A stretch of 64,000 nt of DNA from Paenibacillus sp. FSL K6-1330 (GTDB taxonomy: Bacteria > Bacillota > Bacilli > Paenibacillales > Paenibacillaceae), in the NCBI RefSeq assembly GCF_037976825.1, contig NZ_CP150269.1:6275501-6339500 (forward strand), in the 5' to 3' direction. Numbering within the stretch: position 1 is the stretch's first letter; each line of letters begins with the position of its first letter. Shown in pieces: positions 26,445 through 35,092 of this stretch. The position numbers were made by a program, and so were the translations under genes. The notes beneath the pieces are model-generated. The model was given only the letters and a program-made list of their open reading frames with translations, did no database searches and had not been told where the DNA came from.

Positions 26445-27209
26445 TTAAACGCCAAGCCAGCGCTTAAACAGATGTTTGGTTGTGTCCTTGTTCATTTCCG
26501 CAATCGACGTAGTCAGCGGAATGCCCTTCGGACAAGAACGCACGCAGTTCTGCGAGTTGCCGCAGCCCTCGATGCCTCCGTCCTGCATCAGCGCTTCCAG
26601 ACGCTCTTCCTTGTTCATCTCACCTGTCGGGTGAGCATTGAACAAGCGAACTTGGGAAATAGCGGCTGGTCCGATAAAGTCTGTTTTTTCGTTGACGTTC
26701 GGGCAAGCCTCAAGACATACACCGCATGTCATACATTTGGACAGCTCGTAAGCCCACTGACGCTTCTTCTCCGCCATTTTAGGTCCGGGGCCAAGGTCGT
26801 AGGTACCATCGATCGGAATCCACGCCTTCACGCGCTTGAGGGCCGTGAACATACGACTGCGGTCGATAACCAAGTCTCTTACAACCGGGAACGTCTTCAT
26901 CGGCTGAATCCGAATCGGCTGTTCCAGCTTATCGATCAATGCCGCACACGCTTGGCGCGGCTTGCCGTTAATGACCATGGAGCAAGCTCCGCACACTTCT
27001 TCAAGGCAGTTGGAGTCCCAGCATACTGGTGCGGTGGTTTGGCCCTGTGCATTTTTGGGATTGCGCTGAATTTCCATCAGCGCACTAATGACGTTCATGC
27101 CGGGACGGTACGGAATTTCGAATTCCTCAGTATAGGATTTCGTCTCCGGATTGTCCTGACGTGTAATGATAAACTTAACGCTCTTTGAGGCGGCTGCCGT
27201 TTGAGACAT
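26445..27209 (-). CDS. sdhB: Succinate dehydrogenase iron-sulfur subunit
   Basis: A 254-residue subunit. The 2Fe-2S site is CWDSNCLEEVCGACS with a fourth Cys after a short gap. The ferredoxin-like clusters are carried by CMTCGVCLEACP and CGNSQNCVRSCP. It passes electrons from SdhA flavin to the membrane haem subunit SdhC and menaquinone. It is the third gene of the sdhCAB operon, 19 bp after sdhA. Confidence 0.97.
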   Translation of the reverse strand: MSQTAAASKSVKFIITRQDNPETKSYTEEFEIPYRPGMNVISALMEIQRNPKNAQGQTTAPVCWDSNCLEEVCGACSMVINGKPRQACAALIDKLEQPIRIQPMKTFPVVRDLVIDRSRMFTALKRVKAWIPIDGTYDLGPGPKMAEKKRQWAYELSKCMTCGVCLEACPNVNEKTDFIGPAAISQVRLFNAHPTGEMNKEERLEALMQDGGIEGCGNSQNCVRSCPKGIPLTTSIAEMNKDTTKHLFKRWLGV

Positions 27210-27228
27210 CGTAAATCCCCCTTCCTTC

Positions 27229-28971
27229 TTACTTGTCTTTCGAATAGTCGCGAATACGCGGTGGGATTAAGGAAACATCCACTTCTTCGTATGAAATCTG
27301 TGGTCCATCAGGCGTCCAGGTTGCTTTGGTTGTCTTGAGGAACTCTTCATCGTTACGATCAGGGAAATCCGGCTTGTAGTGAGCGCCCCGGCTTTCGTTA
27401 CGGAGAAGCGCACCCAGCGTCATGGCCTCGGACAGCTCCAGCATGTTCCACAGCTGGCGTGTGAACGCCACGCCCTGGTTGTTCCAGCGGGAGGTATCCG
27501 TCATATTGATATTGCGGTAACGTTGCTTCAATTCCTTGATTTTGCCGATGGTAGCTTCAAGCTTGTCGTTGTAGCGAACCACCGTCATGTTGTTGGTCAT
27601 CCATTCGCCGAGCTCTTTATGGATCACATAAGCATTCTCGGTTCCTTCCATCTTGAGCAGGCCTTCATACTTGGTCGTTTGCTCTTTCGCTACGCGGTCA
27701 AATACGGTGGAGGAAACATCCTCAGCGGACTTCTTCAAGCCTTTGACATATTCAATCGCTTTCGGTCCGGCCACCATACCGCCGTAAATGGCGGAGACCA
27801 GGGAGTTCGCTCCCAAACGGTTCGCACCGTGATATTGATACTCGCATTCTCCGGCTGCAAACAGCCCGGGAATGTTCGTCATTTGGTTGTAATCGACCCA
27901 CATGCCGCCCATGGAATAATGGACTGCCGGGAAGATCTTCATCGGGATTTTACGCGGATCGTCGCCCATGAATTTCTCATAGATCTCGATGATACCGCCA
28001 AGCTTTACGTCCAGCTCTTTCGGATCTTTATGGGAGAGGTCCAGGTAGACCATGTTCTCGCCATTGATCCCAAGTCCCATATCGACGCAGACGGAGAAGA
28101 TTTCACGCGTAGCAATGTCACGCGGCACCAGGTTTCCGTAAGCAGGGTATTTCTCTTCGAGGAAATACCACGGCTTGCCGTCTTTATAGGTCCAGATCCG
28201 TCCGCCTTCACCACGTGCCGATTCCGACATCAAGCGGAGCTTGTCATCGCCTGGAATGGCTGTCGGGTGAATCTGGATAAACTCGCCGTTCGCATAATGC
28301 ACGCCTTGCTGATAAACGGCACTGGCCGCTGTTCCCGTGTTGATCACCGAGTTGGTCGTTTTACCGAAAATAATACCAGGACCACCGCTTGCGAGTATAA
28401 CGGCTTCAGCTTTGAACGCCTTAATCTCCATCGAGCGCAGATCCTGGGCAGCGATACCGCGGCATACGCCTTCGTCGTCGATGATCGCATTCAGGAACTC
28501 CCAGTTCTCGTACTTGGTCACAAGACCCGCAGTTTCCCAGCGGCGAACCTGCTCGTCAAGCGCATAGAGCAGTTGCTGTCCGGTCGTTGCGCCGGCGAAT
28601 GCCGTCCGGTGACGCTTCGTTCCGCCGAAACGGCGGAAATCGAGCAGACCTTCCGGCGTACGGTTAAACATAACGCCCATGCGGTCCATCAAGTGGATAA
28701 TGCCCGGAGCCGCTTCACACATCGCTTTGACCGGAGGCTGATTCGCAAGGAAGTCGCCGCCGTATACCGTATCGTCAAAGTGCTCCCAAGGAGAGTCACC
28801 CTCACCTTTCGTATTCACGGCTCCATTGATGCCGCCTTGCGCGCACACGGAGTGAGAGCGTTTAACAGGTACAAGTGAGAATAGATGAACGTGAGCTCCT
28901 GCTTCTGCCGCTTTGATGGTTGCCATCAGCCCGGCGAGGCCGCCACCCACTACAATAATATTAGATGCCAT
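27229..28971 (-). CDS. sdhA: Succinate dehydrogenase flavoprotein subunit
   Basis: A 580-residue flavoprotein oxidising succinate to fumarate. It has the FAD motif GGGLAGLMATIKAAEAG, the covalent FAD attachment region around HSVCAQGGINGA, and catalytic Arg/His segments (HPTAIPG, RGEGGRIW, HYSMGGMW). Length and sequence match the B. subtilis type. Second gene of sdhCAB, 16 bp after sdhC. Confidence 0.97.
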   Translation of the reverse strand: MASNIIVVGGGLAGLMATIKAAEAGAHVHLFSLVPVKRSHSVCAQGGINGAVNTKGEGDSPWEHFDDTVYGGDFLANQPPVKAMCEAAPGIIHLMDRMGVMFNRTPEGLLDFRRFGGTKRHRTAFAGATTGQQLLYALDEQVRRWETAGLVTKYENWEFLNAIIDDEGVCRGIAAQDLRSMEIKAFKAEAVILASGGPGIIFGKTTNSVINTGTAASAVYQQGVHYANGEFIQIHPTAIPGDDKLRLMSESARGEGGRIWTYKDGKPWYFLEEKYPAYGNLVPRDIATREIFSVCVDMGLGINGENMVYLDLSHKDPKELDVKLGGIIEIYEKFMGDDPRKIPMKIFPAVHYSMGGMWVDYNQMTNIPGLFAAGECEYQYHGANRLGANSLVSAIYGGMVAGPKAIEYVKGLKKSAEDVSSTVFDRVAKEQTTKYEGLLKMEGTENAYVIHKELGEWMTNNMTVVRYNDKLEATIGKIKELKQRYRNINMTDTSRWNNQGVAFTRQLWNMLELSEAMTLGALLRNESRGAHYKPDFPDRNDEEFLKTTKATWTPDGPQISYEEVDVSLIPPRIRDYSKDK

Positions 28972-28987
28972 TTTTCGTTCACTCCCC

Positions 28988-29656
28988 TTAACTTAAGACT
29001 GTCTTAACTACATCGATCATTGCTGTCGCCGCCTCGAATTCGGAACTGCGGAATGCTGTCATAGCCAGAACAAACAGCACGCTCATCAATACGAACAAGC
29101 CCATGCAGATGTAAGTGGATACCTTCTGCGCGCGTGGACCGACGGTGATGCCCCAGCTAACGAGGAACGCCCACAGGCCGTTTGTGAAGTGGAAGACTGC
29201 CGACACAACGCCGATGACGTACAGAGTAAACAGAATCGGATTGTTCATGATGCCATGCATGGTCGCGCCCAAATCGTCATGCGTGATTTTGCCGATCATG
29301 ATTTGGAAACGCGTATCGTACATATGCCAGATAACAAAAACGAACGTAATAACGCCGGTGATCCGTTGGACGGTGAAGCGGATGTTCCGTTCATAGTTGA
29401 AATTGCCCACGTTGTTATTTGCCTGGTAAGCAATGTATAACCCGTAGACACCGTGATATAGCAGTGGCAGCCAGATCAGGAACAGCTCGAGGAAAAATAT
29501 CAGCGGCATGCTGTTCAAAAAATGGACCGCGCTTGCAAAGCCTTCCTTTCCACCCTCGAAAGCCTTATAGTTGGAAATCATATGGCTGAGCAAAAATGCT
29601 CCAAGCGGTATGACACCGAGTAAAGAATGCAGCTTTCTGGAATAATACCCTTTCAT
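28988..29656 (-). CDS. sdhC: Succinate dehydrogenase cytochrome b558 subunit
   Basis: A 222-residue membrane anchor with five transmembrane helices and histidine haem ligands (e.g. RKLHSLLG, YHGVYGLY, WHMYDTRF, FHFTNGLW), the di-haem type used with menaquinone in Firmicutes. First gene of sdhCAB. A 36-residue candidate frame precedes it at 29697-29807. Confidence 0.95.
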   Translation of the reverse strand: MKGYYSRKLHSLLGVIPLGAFLLSHMISNYKAFEGGKEGFASAVHFLNSMPLIFFLELFLIWLPLLYHGVYGLYIAYQANNNVGNFNYERNIRFTVQRITGVITFVFVIWHMYDTRFQIMIGKITHDDLGATMHGIMNNPILFTLYVIGVVSAVFHFTNGLWAFLVSWGITVGPRAQKVSTYICMGLFVLMSVLFVLAMTAFRSSEFEAATAMIDVVKTVLS

Positions 29657-29696
29657 CAGTCGACGTTCCCCTTTCCAATGTGCAGCGTTTTCATTT

Positions 29697-29807
29697 TCAA
29701 TCTTTCCTATTTCCAGAACAATTACACTTACCCTGTCCTAAAACCGTTGCAACGACAAAAAGCTGCCTATTTCGGCAATCGTGTGAACAACTTGTGTCAT
29801 GTTTCAT
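29697..29807 (-). CDS. Candidate 36-residue Cys-containing leader peptide before sdhC
   Basis: Unrecognised. An ATG preceded by AAAAAAAGGAGTAAC, the best kind of ribosome binding site, opens a 36-codon frame ending 40 bp before sdhC. The peptide starts MKHDTSCSHDCRNRQ, has four Cys (positions 7, 11, 28, 30) and a short hydrophobic centre. It could be a translated leader that senses iron or redox state, or a chance frame. An overlapping frame from the next ATG has weaker support. Confidence 0.4.
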   Translation of the reverse strand: MKHDTSCSHDCRNRQLFVVATVLGQGKCNCSGNRKD

Positions 29808-29917
29808 GTTACTCCTTTTTTTCTTATAATGGAATTGCAATATAATTATTAATCGTTATAATCTATACGCATAAGCAATGTTTTGCACATATGTCTATTT
29901 TATATAGGAGGAATTCC

Positions 29918-30835
29918 ATGTTTGAAGAACTGGACATGTTCGCCGTCGTTGTAGAGCAATCCAGCATAAACCAAGCCTCCAAGCTGCTTAACTTGTCACA
30001 GCCAGCCCTGTCCAGGAAAATAGCCAAGCTGGAGGACCAGCTCGGGCTGCAGCTGTTCAACCGCCGCGGCAAACGGCTGGAGCTTACCTCCATCGGACAG
30101 ATTGTGTACACCTTTGCCCTGGAGCAGCGCCAGCAGCAGATCAAATTCATGCAGACGTTGGCCCATTACCGGGAGGGGGATCAGATCTCGATCAACCTGG
30201 GGGCCAGCCTAACCACACTGCAGACCACCTTGCCCCCGCTCGTTAACGCATTCATGGAGCGTCATCCCGCGGCCGAAATCAAGCTGATCACCGGCAAGAC
30301 CCATGAGATCGTTTCTTATGTAAGAGATAAACGGGTCGATGTCGGCATTGTCGCCTCCTCCATCAACCAGCCCGGCTTAAACTGTATTCCGCTGTTTGAT
30401 GACCATCTGGAGCTTGTCATCCCGTCTTCACACCCGCTGGCGGAGATCGAGGATGTCGGCATCGAGCAGCTTCAAGGCTTGCCGATGATCATTTTCTCAA
30501 CCGGCACCTGGTACCGCAAGTTGACGGATGACCTGTTCCACCGCTGGGGCATTATGCCGGATATTCGGATGGAGATCGATTCCTTCGAAGCGATCGTCAG
30601 GCTCATCCCGACCTGCAAGGCAGCCGCTCTTCTGCCCAAATCCTATCTGAGACCGCAGCTGTTGTCCGATAACGGGCTTGTCGACATTCATATTCCGGCA
30701 CTCATTGAAACCCGGCGAACAACTTCGCTGATCTACGGCCAAGCCTCGGAGCTGAGCAAGGCAGCCAGCCGCTGGATTGACGAAACGGAAATCCTGTTCC
30801 GTAAGCTGGAGGAGGATAAAACGAAGAAAACCTGA
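29918..30835 (+). CDS. LysR-family regulator divergent from sdhCAB
   Basis: A 305-residue LysR protein with helix-turn-helix SINQASKLLNLSQPALSRKIAKLE and an effector domain. The ATG at 29918 is supported by TATAGGAGGAATTCC; the open frame extends 27 bases further upstream. It is divergent from the succinate dehydrogenase operon, so control of sdh or another TCA step is possible but unproven. Confidence 0.87.
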   Translation: MFEELDMFAVVVEQSSINQASKLLNLSQPALSRKIAKLEDQLGLQLFNRRGKRLELTSIGQIVYTFALEQRQQQIKFMQTLAHYREGDQISINLGASLTTLQTTLPPLVNAFMERHPAAEIKLITGKTHEIVSYVRDKRVDVGIVASSINQPGLNCIPLFDDHLELVIPSSHPLAEIEDVGIEQLQGLPMIIFSTGTWYRKLTDDLFHRWGIMPDIRMEIDSFEAIVRLIPTCKAAALLPKSYLRPQLLSDNGLVDIHIPALIETRRTTSLIYGQASELSKAASRWIDETEILFRKLEEDKTKKT

Positions 30836-30862
30836 CGGTATATAGGGTCGTCAGGTTTTTTT
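30827..30862 (+). terminator. Terminator of the LysR gene
   Basis: AAACCTGACG pairs with CGTCAGGTTT, followed by a T-rich tract. The left arm overlaps the last codons of the LysR gene. Confidence 0.8.
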
Positions 30863-30871
30863 CTTCTTTAT

Positions 30872-31546
30872 TTATTTTTCGAGCATATTCACGACCTCAG
30901 ACTCAAAGAGATCCACATTATCATTGGAGCCGATAACGACCATAATGTCGCCGGAGTTCACCACATCCATGGCTGTTGGCGCTACGATGATGCCGGATTG
31001 TTTATTCAGGGCCACCACGCTGACACCGTAGCGAACCCTCGTATTGAGCTCGCTAAGCGTTTTTCCGTCCATGCAGTCCGTGACCGTCATCTCCACAATC
31101 AGATAGTCCTTGGATAATTCGATATAGTCGAGCAGGTTGGGCGTGACAAGTTGGTGAGCTACCCGGATCCCCATATCCCTTTCCGGAAAGATCACCCGGT
31201 CCACGCCCAGCTTCTCCAGCGCCCGGCCGTGCAGCACTGAAATCGCCTTAGCAACGACCATGGCGACACCAAGCTCTTTTAACAAGATGGCGGATAAGAT
31301 GCTCATCTGAATATCGTTCCCGATCGCCACAATCCCGCAGTCGAAGTTACGGATACCGAGCGATTTAAGCACCTCTTCGTCCGTAGCATCCGCCACCACC
31401 GTGTGCGTCAGCAGTTCGCTCATATCCTCGACAACCTCTTCACTGCGGTCGATGCCGAGCACCTCATATCCCTGTTCCATCAGTTCAAGCGCCAGGCTGG
31501 CGCCAAATCGTCCCAAACCGATGATTGCAAATTGCTTTGGTTTCAT
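30872..31546 (-). CDS. ktrA: Ktr/Trk potassium uptake RCK subunit
   Basis: A 224-residue cytosolic gating ring subunit: an RCK_N Rossmann domain (GLGRFGASLALELMEQG, then GIDRSEE) binding ATP/ADP, and an RCK_C (TrkA_C) domain from about residue 140. In B. subtilis and others the RCK_C domain binds c-di-AMP, which shuts the channel. The ATG at 31546 is used because GGAGTACAGGAGAG precedes it. It follows the KtrB-type channel gene, making a complete two-gene system. Whether it is the KtrA or KtrC paralogue cannot be said. Confidence 0.85.
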   Translation of the reverse strand: MKPKQFAIIGLGRFGASLALELMEQGYEVLGIDRSEEVVEDMSELLTHTVVADATDEEVLKSLGIRNFDCGIVAIGNDIQMSILSAILLKELGVAMVVAKAISVLHGRALEKLGVDRVIFPERDMGIRVAHQLVTPNLLDYIELSKDYLIVEMTVTDCMDGKTLSELNTRVRYGVSVVALNKQSGIIVAPTAMDVVNSGDIMVVIGSNDNVDLFESEVVNMLEK

Positions 31547-31562
31547 GTCTCTCCTGTACTCC

Positions 31563-32903
31563 TTATCCAATAATCATTTTGCCTTCCGGATGACGATATA
31601 ATTCTTTACCCTTTTTTGGCCCCAGTGCATAAGCAAGCGTCAAAGGCCCCAATCGCCCTGCAAACATCGTAATACTGATCAAAATCTTCCCGAATCCCGT
31701 CAGTTCAGGCGTTAAACCCATGGAGAGACCCACCGTACCGAAGGCGGATGTCGTTTCGAATAGGATCTCCAGGAAGCTCCCTTCCTCTGTCGTTGACAGA
31801 ATCATCGATACGATTAGAACGAGCAGCAGTGCCAATAATGCAATGGTCAGTGCCTTGAGCACCCGCTCCTGGGCCAGGCGATAACGGAACATGACGATGT
31901 CTTCACGCCCGCGCATCATGGCGATAACCGCCCCCACCATAATGGTGAAGGTTGTTGTTTTGATACCGCCACCGGTTGACCCTGGGGATGCTCCGATAAA
32001 CATCAGAATCACGATAAAAAATTGCGTGGCCTGTCGAAGCCCCGTAATATCTATAGTATTCGCGCCAGCTGTACGCGGCGTTACGGACTGGAATAACGCA
32101 CCGAAGAATTTTCCGCCCCAATTCAGAGAGCCGAGCGTCCTCGGATTGGTGAATTCAAATATAAGAATGACGATAAATCCAACCAGCAGCAAGGTAGCCG
32201 TCATGGTGAGCACCACTTTGGAGTGCAAGGAAAGTCTCCGCTGTTTTCGGAAATCAATCAGATCGGATAATACGATAAAACCAATCCCACCTGAGACAAT
32301 CAAAAACATCACGACTATGTTGACTACAGGATCGTAGACATACCCGGTCAAACTCCGAAAATCACCAAACAAATCAAAACCGGCGTTGTTAAACATCGTG
32401 ACTGCATGAAAAACGCCATAATAAATCGCCTGGCCGATCGGCATATCAAACGCCCAGCGGATCGATAGAATGATGGCACCACAGGCCTCGATGATGAGGG
32501 AGTACAACAACACTCTGCGAATCAGCCTTACGATTCCTTCCATCGAGGACTGATTCATCGCTTCTTGCAGAATGAGGCGATCCTTGAGCGAGATGCGTCT
32601 TTTCAGAGCCAAGGCAAATAAAGTAGCCATCGTCATGAATCCGAGCCCGCCGATCTGAATCAGCAGCATAATCACGACTTCTCCGAAGGAACTGAATGTC
32701 GTTCCTGTATCCACCACAACCAGACCCGTTACACATGTTGCCGATGTCGAAGTGAACAAGGCATCGATAAATTCAAGCGGTTCACCTGTACTTGTGGAAA
32801 TCGGCAGCATTAACAGCGCCGTCCCGATGAAGATAATAGCCGCAAAACCAAGCACGAGAATCTGCGGCGGAGACAACCTGAGCCAGTTAAATTTAGAGTT
32901 CAA
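31563..32903 (-). CDS. ktrB: Ktr/Trk potassium channel subunit
   Basis: A 446-residue SKT-superfamily K+ translocator with about ten hydrophobic segments and four pore loops; visible filter glycines include TSATCVTGLVV and NNAGFD early on, SPGSTGGGIKTT in the third loop and SAFGTVGLS near the end. The start is TTG, preceded by AAGAAGGTGACCGA. A c-di-AMP riboswitch and terminator lie directly upstream, and the RCK gene follows downstream. The system imports K+ in osmotic stress. Confidence 0.9.
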   Translation of the reverse strand: MNSKFNWLRLSPPQILVLGFAAIIFIGTALLMLPISTSTGEPLEFIDALFTSTSATCVTGLVVVDTGTTFSSFGEVVIMLLIQIGGLGFMTMATLFALALKRRISLKDRLILQEAMNQSSMEGIVRLIRRVLLYSLIIEACGAIILSIRWAFDMPIGQAIYYGVFHAVTMFNNAGFDLFGDFRSLTGYVYDPVVNIVVMFLIVSGGIGFIVLSDLIDFRKQRRLSLHSKVVLTMTATLLLVGFIVILIFEFTNPRTLGSLNWGGKFFGALFQSVTPRTAGANTIDITGLRQATQFFIVILMFIGASPGSTGGGIKTTTFTIMVGAVIAMMRGREDIVMFRYRLAQERVLKALTIALLALLLVLIVSMILSTTEEGSFLEILFETTSAFGTVGLSMGLTPELTGFGKILISITMFAGRLGPLTLAYALGPKKGKELYRHPEGKMIIG

Positions 32904-32930
32904 TCGGTCACCTTCTTAAAAAAAATCAAG

Positions 32931-32957
32931 AAAAAAGACACTGGAAAACGCAGTGCC
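32931..32957 (-). terminator. Terminator of the c-di-AMP riboswitch
   Basis: On the minus strand GGCACTG and CAGTGTC pair around a 7-base loop and run into six T residues. It lies between the aptamer and the ktrB start and is the expression platform. Confidence 0.88.
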
Positions 32958-32959
32958 CT

Positions 32960-33125
32960 TTACGGTCTGGTTCCTGTGCTGCAGCCTACGAGGTTAGCTG
33001 ACGGATTCGGGCATTTCCACAGGTCGCCCTATTCATTATTCTAGGAATAATGAAATTCACCCCAATTACATGGTTCCCCCATTTTCAGTACGAAATTCGG
33101 CTGGAATATTCGGTTCCTTGAAGCA
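32960..33125 (-). ncRNA. c-di-AMP riboswitch (ydaO/yuaA class)
   Basis: On the minus strand the class landmarks occur in order: GGGGGAACCA, GGGGTGAAT, TAGGGCGACC and the hallmark CGAATCCGTCAGCTAACC, followed by CTCGTAGGC. These riboswitches bind c-di-AMP and turn off K+ uptake and cell-wall genes by promoting the terminator that follows here. The 5' boundary is approximate. Confidence 0.93.
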
Positions 33126-33403
33126 TGATGTGATTATAACGCAATCTGGTACGTAACCCAATGCCGTTTTTCACCCAAAAAATCTTTAAAAGAGCGCGAA
33201 TTGGGCATATTCAAGAATACAAGCATAGGGTTCTCTAACGTTTTCGAAACCTTTCATTCATTTTCATCGATTTGTTTCATTATTCCGGATATTGGGATAA
33301 GCTGCTTATGACTTTCATAACTATGTTATATTGACTCTATGCGTACTTAATCAGGCATATCGAATACCAGTGGGAGTATCAACTTTCCTAGAGGAGGAAT
33401 TTC
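33126..33403. other. Intergenic region before the CPBP protease gene
   Basis: No gene seen. It should contain the promoter of the ktrB riboswitch transcript (minus) and of the protease gene (plus). TTGACT at 33338-33343 lies near the protease gene but has no convincing -10 at 17 bp. Confidence 0.35.
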
Positions 33404-35092
33404 ATGAATCGTGCAAGAGAGCCCTTGAAGCTGAAGCCCAATCTCAAACAGCTCATCGCGCCTGCCGCAGTCGGCCTGATTCTGTTCCTATTATTTCAGG
33501 TGTTTCCGTCGACGAATCCGGATTCTACCGAGATGGCATCTCCGAATATCATATCCAAGGAGCAGGCTCGGCAAGCGGCTTCAAGCTTTGCTCAGGAGCA
33601 TTTGCAGTTTACGGCTGCAAAAACGGATGACACATTGGTTACATATCAATCCAAATCGGAACTTTACGGATATCTGGCGAAGGAAAAGAAACTTTCGGAA
33701 TACAACAAAACCTATGAAGCCAAATATCCCTATGACGTATACCGCGTTCGCTTCAGCGAACCGGGAGGGGATGCCCTCAATGTGGACGTGCACATGCAAA
33801 ATTCAGGCATCGTCGGCTTCTCGTACGATTACGCCCGCTCCAGCTATGACCGGATTGAGCTGAACAAGGGCGATGTACAAAGGCAGATGCTGCTTGTCGT
33901 CGAGGACGGCATGTCATTAGCCGAGAAGCAAGCGCTCGCGGAGCCTTGGCTCCAGCGAGCGGGCTATGACCTGTCGCGCCTTGAGCTGGTTACGCGGGAA
34001 GGGGAACCCCGGCTTCGATATGTGGACCCGGAATCCAAGATTGGCGATTCCCGATTGGAGCACCGTTTCACCTTCGAACATGGGAAATTACGCTCCTATG
34101 AGCCATCCTTCTCAGTCCCGTCCGCCCATTCCGCCTATGTCAACAAGCAGACTCAGGATGCAACGCTGCTGACACTCGCAGGGTATGGCCTGTTCACCCT
34201 CATCCTTGGCATTCTTGCCATTGTGTACAGCGTAAAGACCAGAGCCTATACGTCGTTTAAGCGCGGCCTGTTCCTAGCGGTGCTGCTGTTTATCATTCAG
34301 ATGCTAAATACGTATAATCTGATTCCCGTTTTCAAATCCGAGGGGATGTCGCAAACTGGTATATTCGGGATGATGATTTTCTATGCGGTCTATTCGCTCA
34401 TATTCTCCGCCCTGCTCTATTTCTCCCTTGTCGGGGGCAACGGACTATGGCAAAAAGAAGACGGGCTCAATCCATGGCCGCGCGCCAAAGAACCCGGATA
34501 CGGTCATTATGTACTGGACAGCATGAAGCTGGGATATATGTGGGCTTTCATCCTGCTTGGGGTCCAATCCATTATCTTTATCGTTCTGGGCCTAACCTTA
34601 AATACATGGTCCACCACGGATGCCACACAGTCGCCTTACAACATGCTCTATCCTTGGCTGTTTCCGCTGATGGCCTGGCTGGCCGGCATATCCGAAGAGG
34701 CCGTCTATCGACTGTTCGGAATCAAAATGGTGAAAAAGATCGTCCGCAATACGTTCGTTGCCAGTTTGATTACCTCGCTCATCTGGGCGCTCGGGCATAC
34801 GCTTTATCCGATATACCCTGTAATTTCCCGGCCCATTGAACTGGTTATCATCGGCTTGCTGTTCAGCTACATCTTTTTGAAATATGGGTATTTGGCGGCC
34901 ATGTTCTCCCATGTCATCTTTAATAGCATCTTGATGGGTATTAGCCTGATCTTGCTCAAGGACACCACCAACTTGCTGATTGGTGCTTTCTACATGGTGC
35001 TTCCTGCGCTTGTTGCGTATGCGATTTACCGTTTCAATCCAACAAAAAAAGAGAAGCCGTATGTCACGACTCCTCCTCACGAAGTGCCTTAA
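33404..35092 (+). CDS. CPBP intramembrane metalloprotease
   Basis: A 562-residue protein. The N-terminal third (after one signal-anchor helix) is a long extracytoplasmic domain; the C-terminal half has about eight helices and the ABI/CPBP protease motifs EEAVYR, then ALGHTLYP and FSHVIFNS. In bacteria these Rce1-like proteases take part in signalling, peptide maturation or self-immunity. The large N-terminal domain is unusual for short CPBP proteins but known in Paenibacillus-type homologues. AGAGGAGGAATTTC precedes the ATG. The 3' end overlaps uvrC by 29 bp. Confidence 0.85.
   Translation: MNRAREPLKLKPNLKQLIAPAAVGLILFLLFQVFPSTNPDSTEMASPNIISKEQARQAASSFAQEHLQFTAAKTDDTLVTYQSKSELYGYLAKEKKLSEYNKTYEAKYPYDVYRVRFSEPGGDALNVDVHMQNSGIVGFSYDYARSSYDRIELNKGDVQRQMLLVVEDGMSLAEKQALAEPWLQRAGYDLSRLELVTREGEPRLRYVDPESKIGDSRLEHRFTFEHGKLRSYEPSFSVPSAHSAYVNKQTQDATLLTLAGYGLFTLILGILAIVYSVKTRAYTSFKRGLFLAVLLFIIQMLNTYNLIPVFKSEGMSQTGIFGMMIFYAVYSLIFSALLYFSLVGGNGLWQKEDGLNPWPRAKEPGYGHYVLDSMKLGYMWAFILLGVQSIIFIVLGLTLNTWSTTDATQSPYNMLYPWLFPLMAWLAGISEEAVYRLFGIKMVKKIVRNTFVASLITSLIWALGHTLYPIYPVISRPIELVIIGLLFSYIFLKYGYLAAMFSHVIFNSILMGISLILLKDTTNLLIGAFYMVLPALVAYAIYRFNPTKKEKPYVTTPPHEVP

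Noticed and set aside
27379..28878. 499-codon plus-strand frame
   Set aside because: It lies fully opposite sdhA, which is certain; its composition is that of an antisense shadow of a high-quality coding region.
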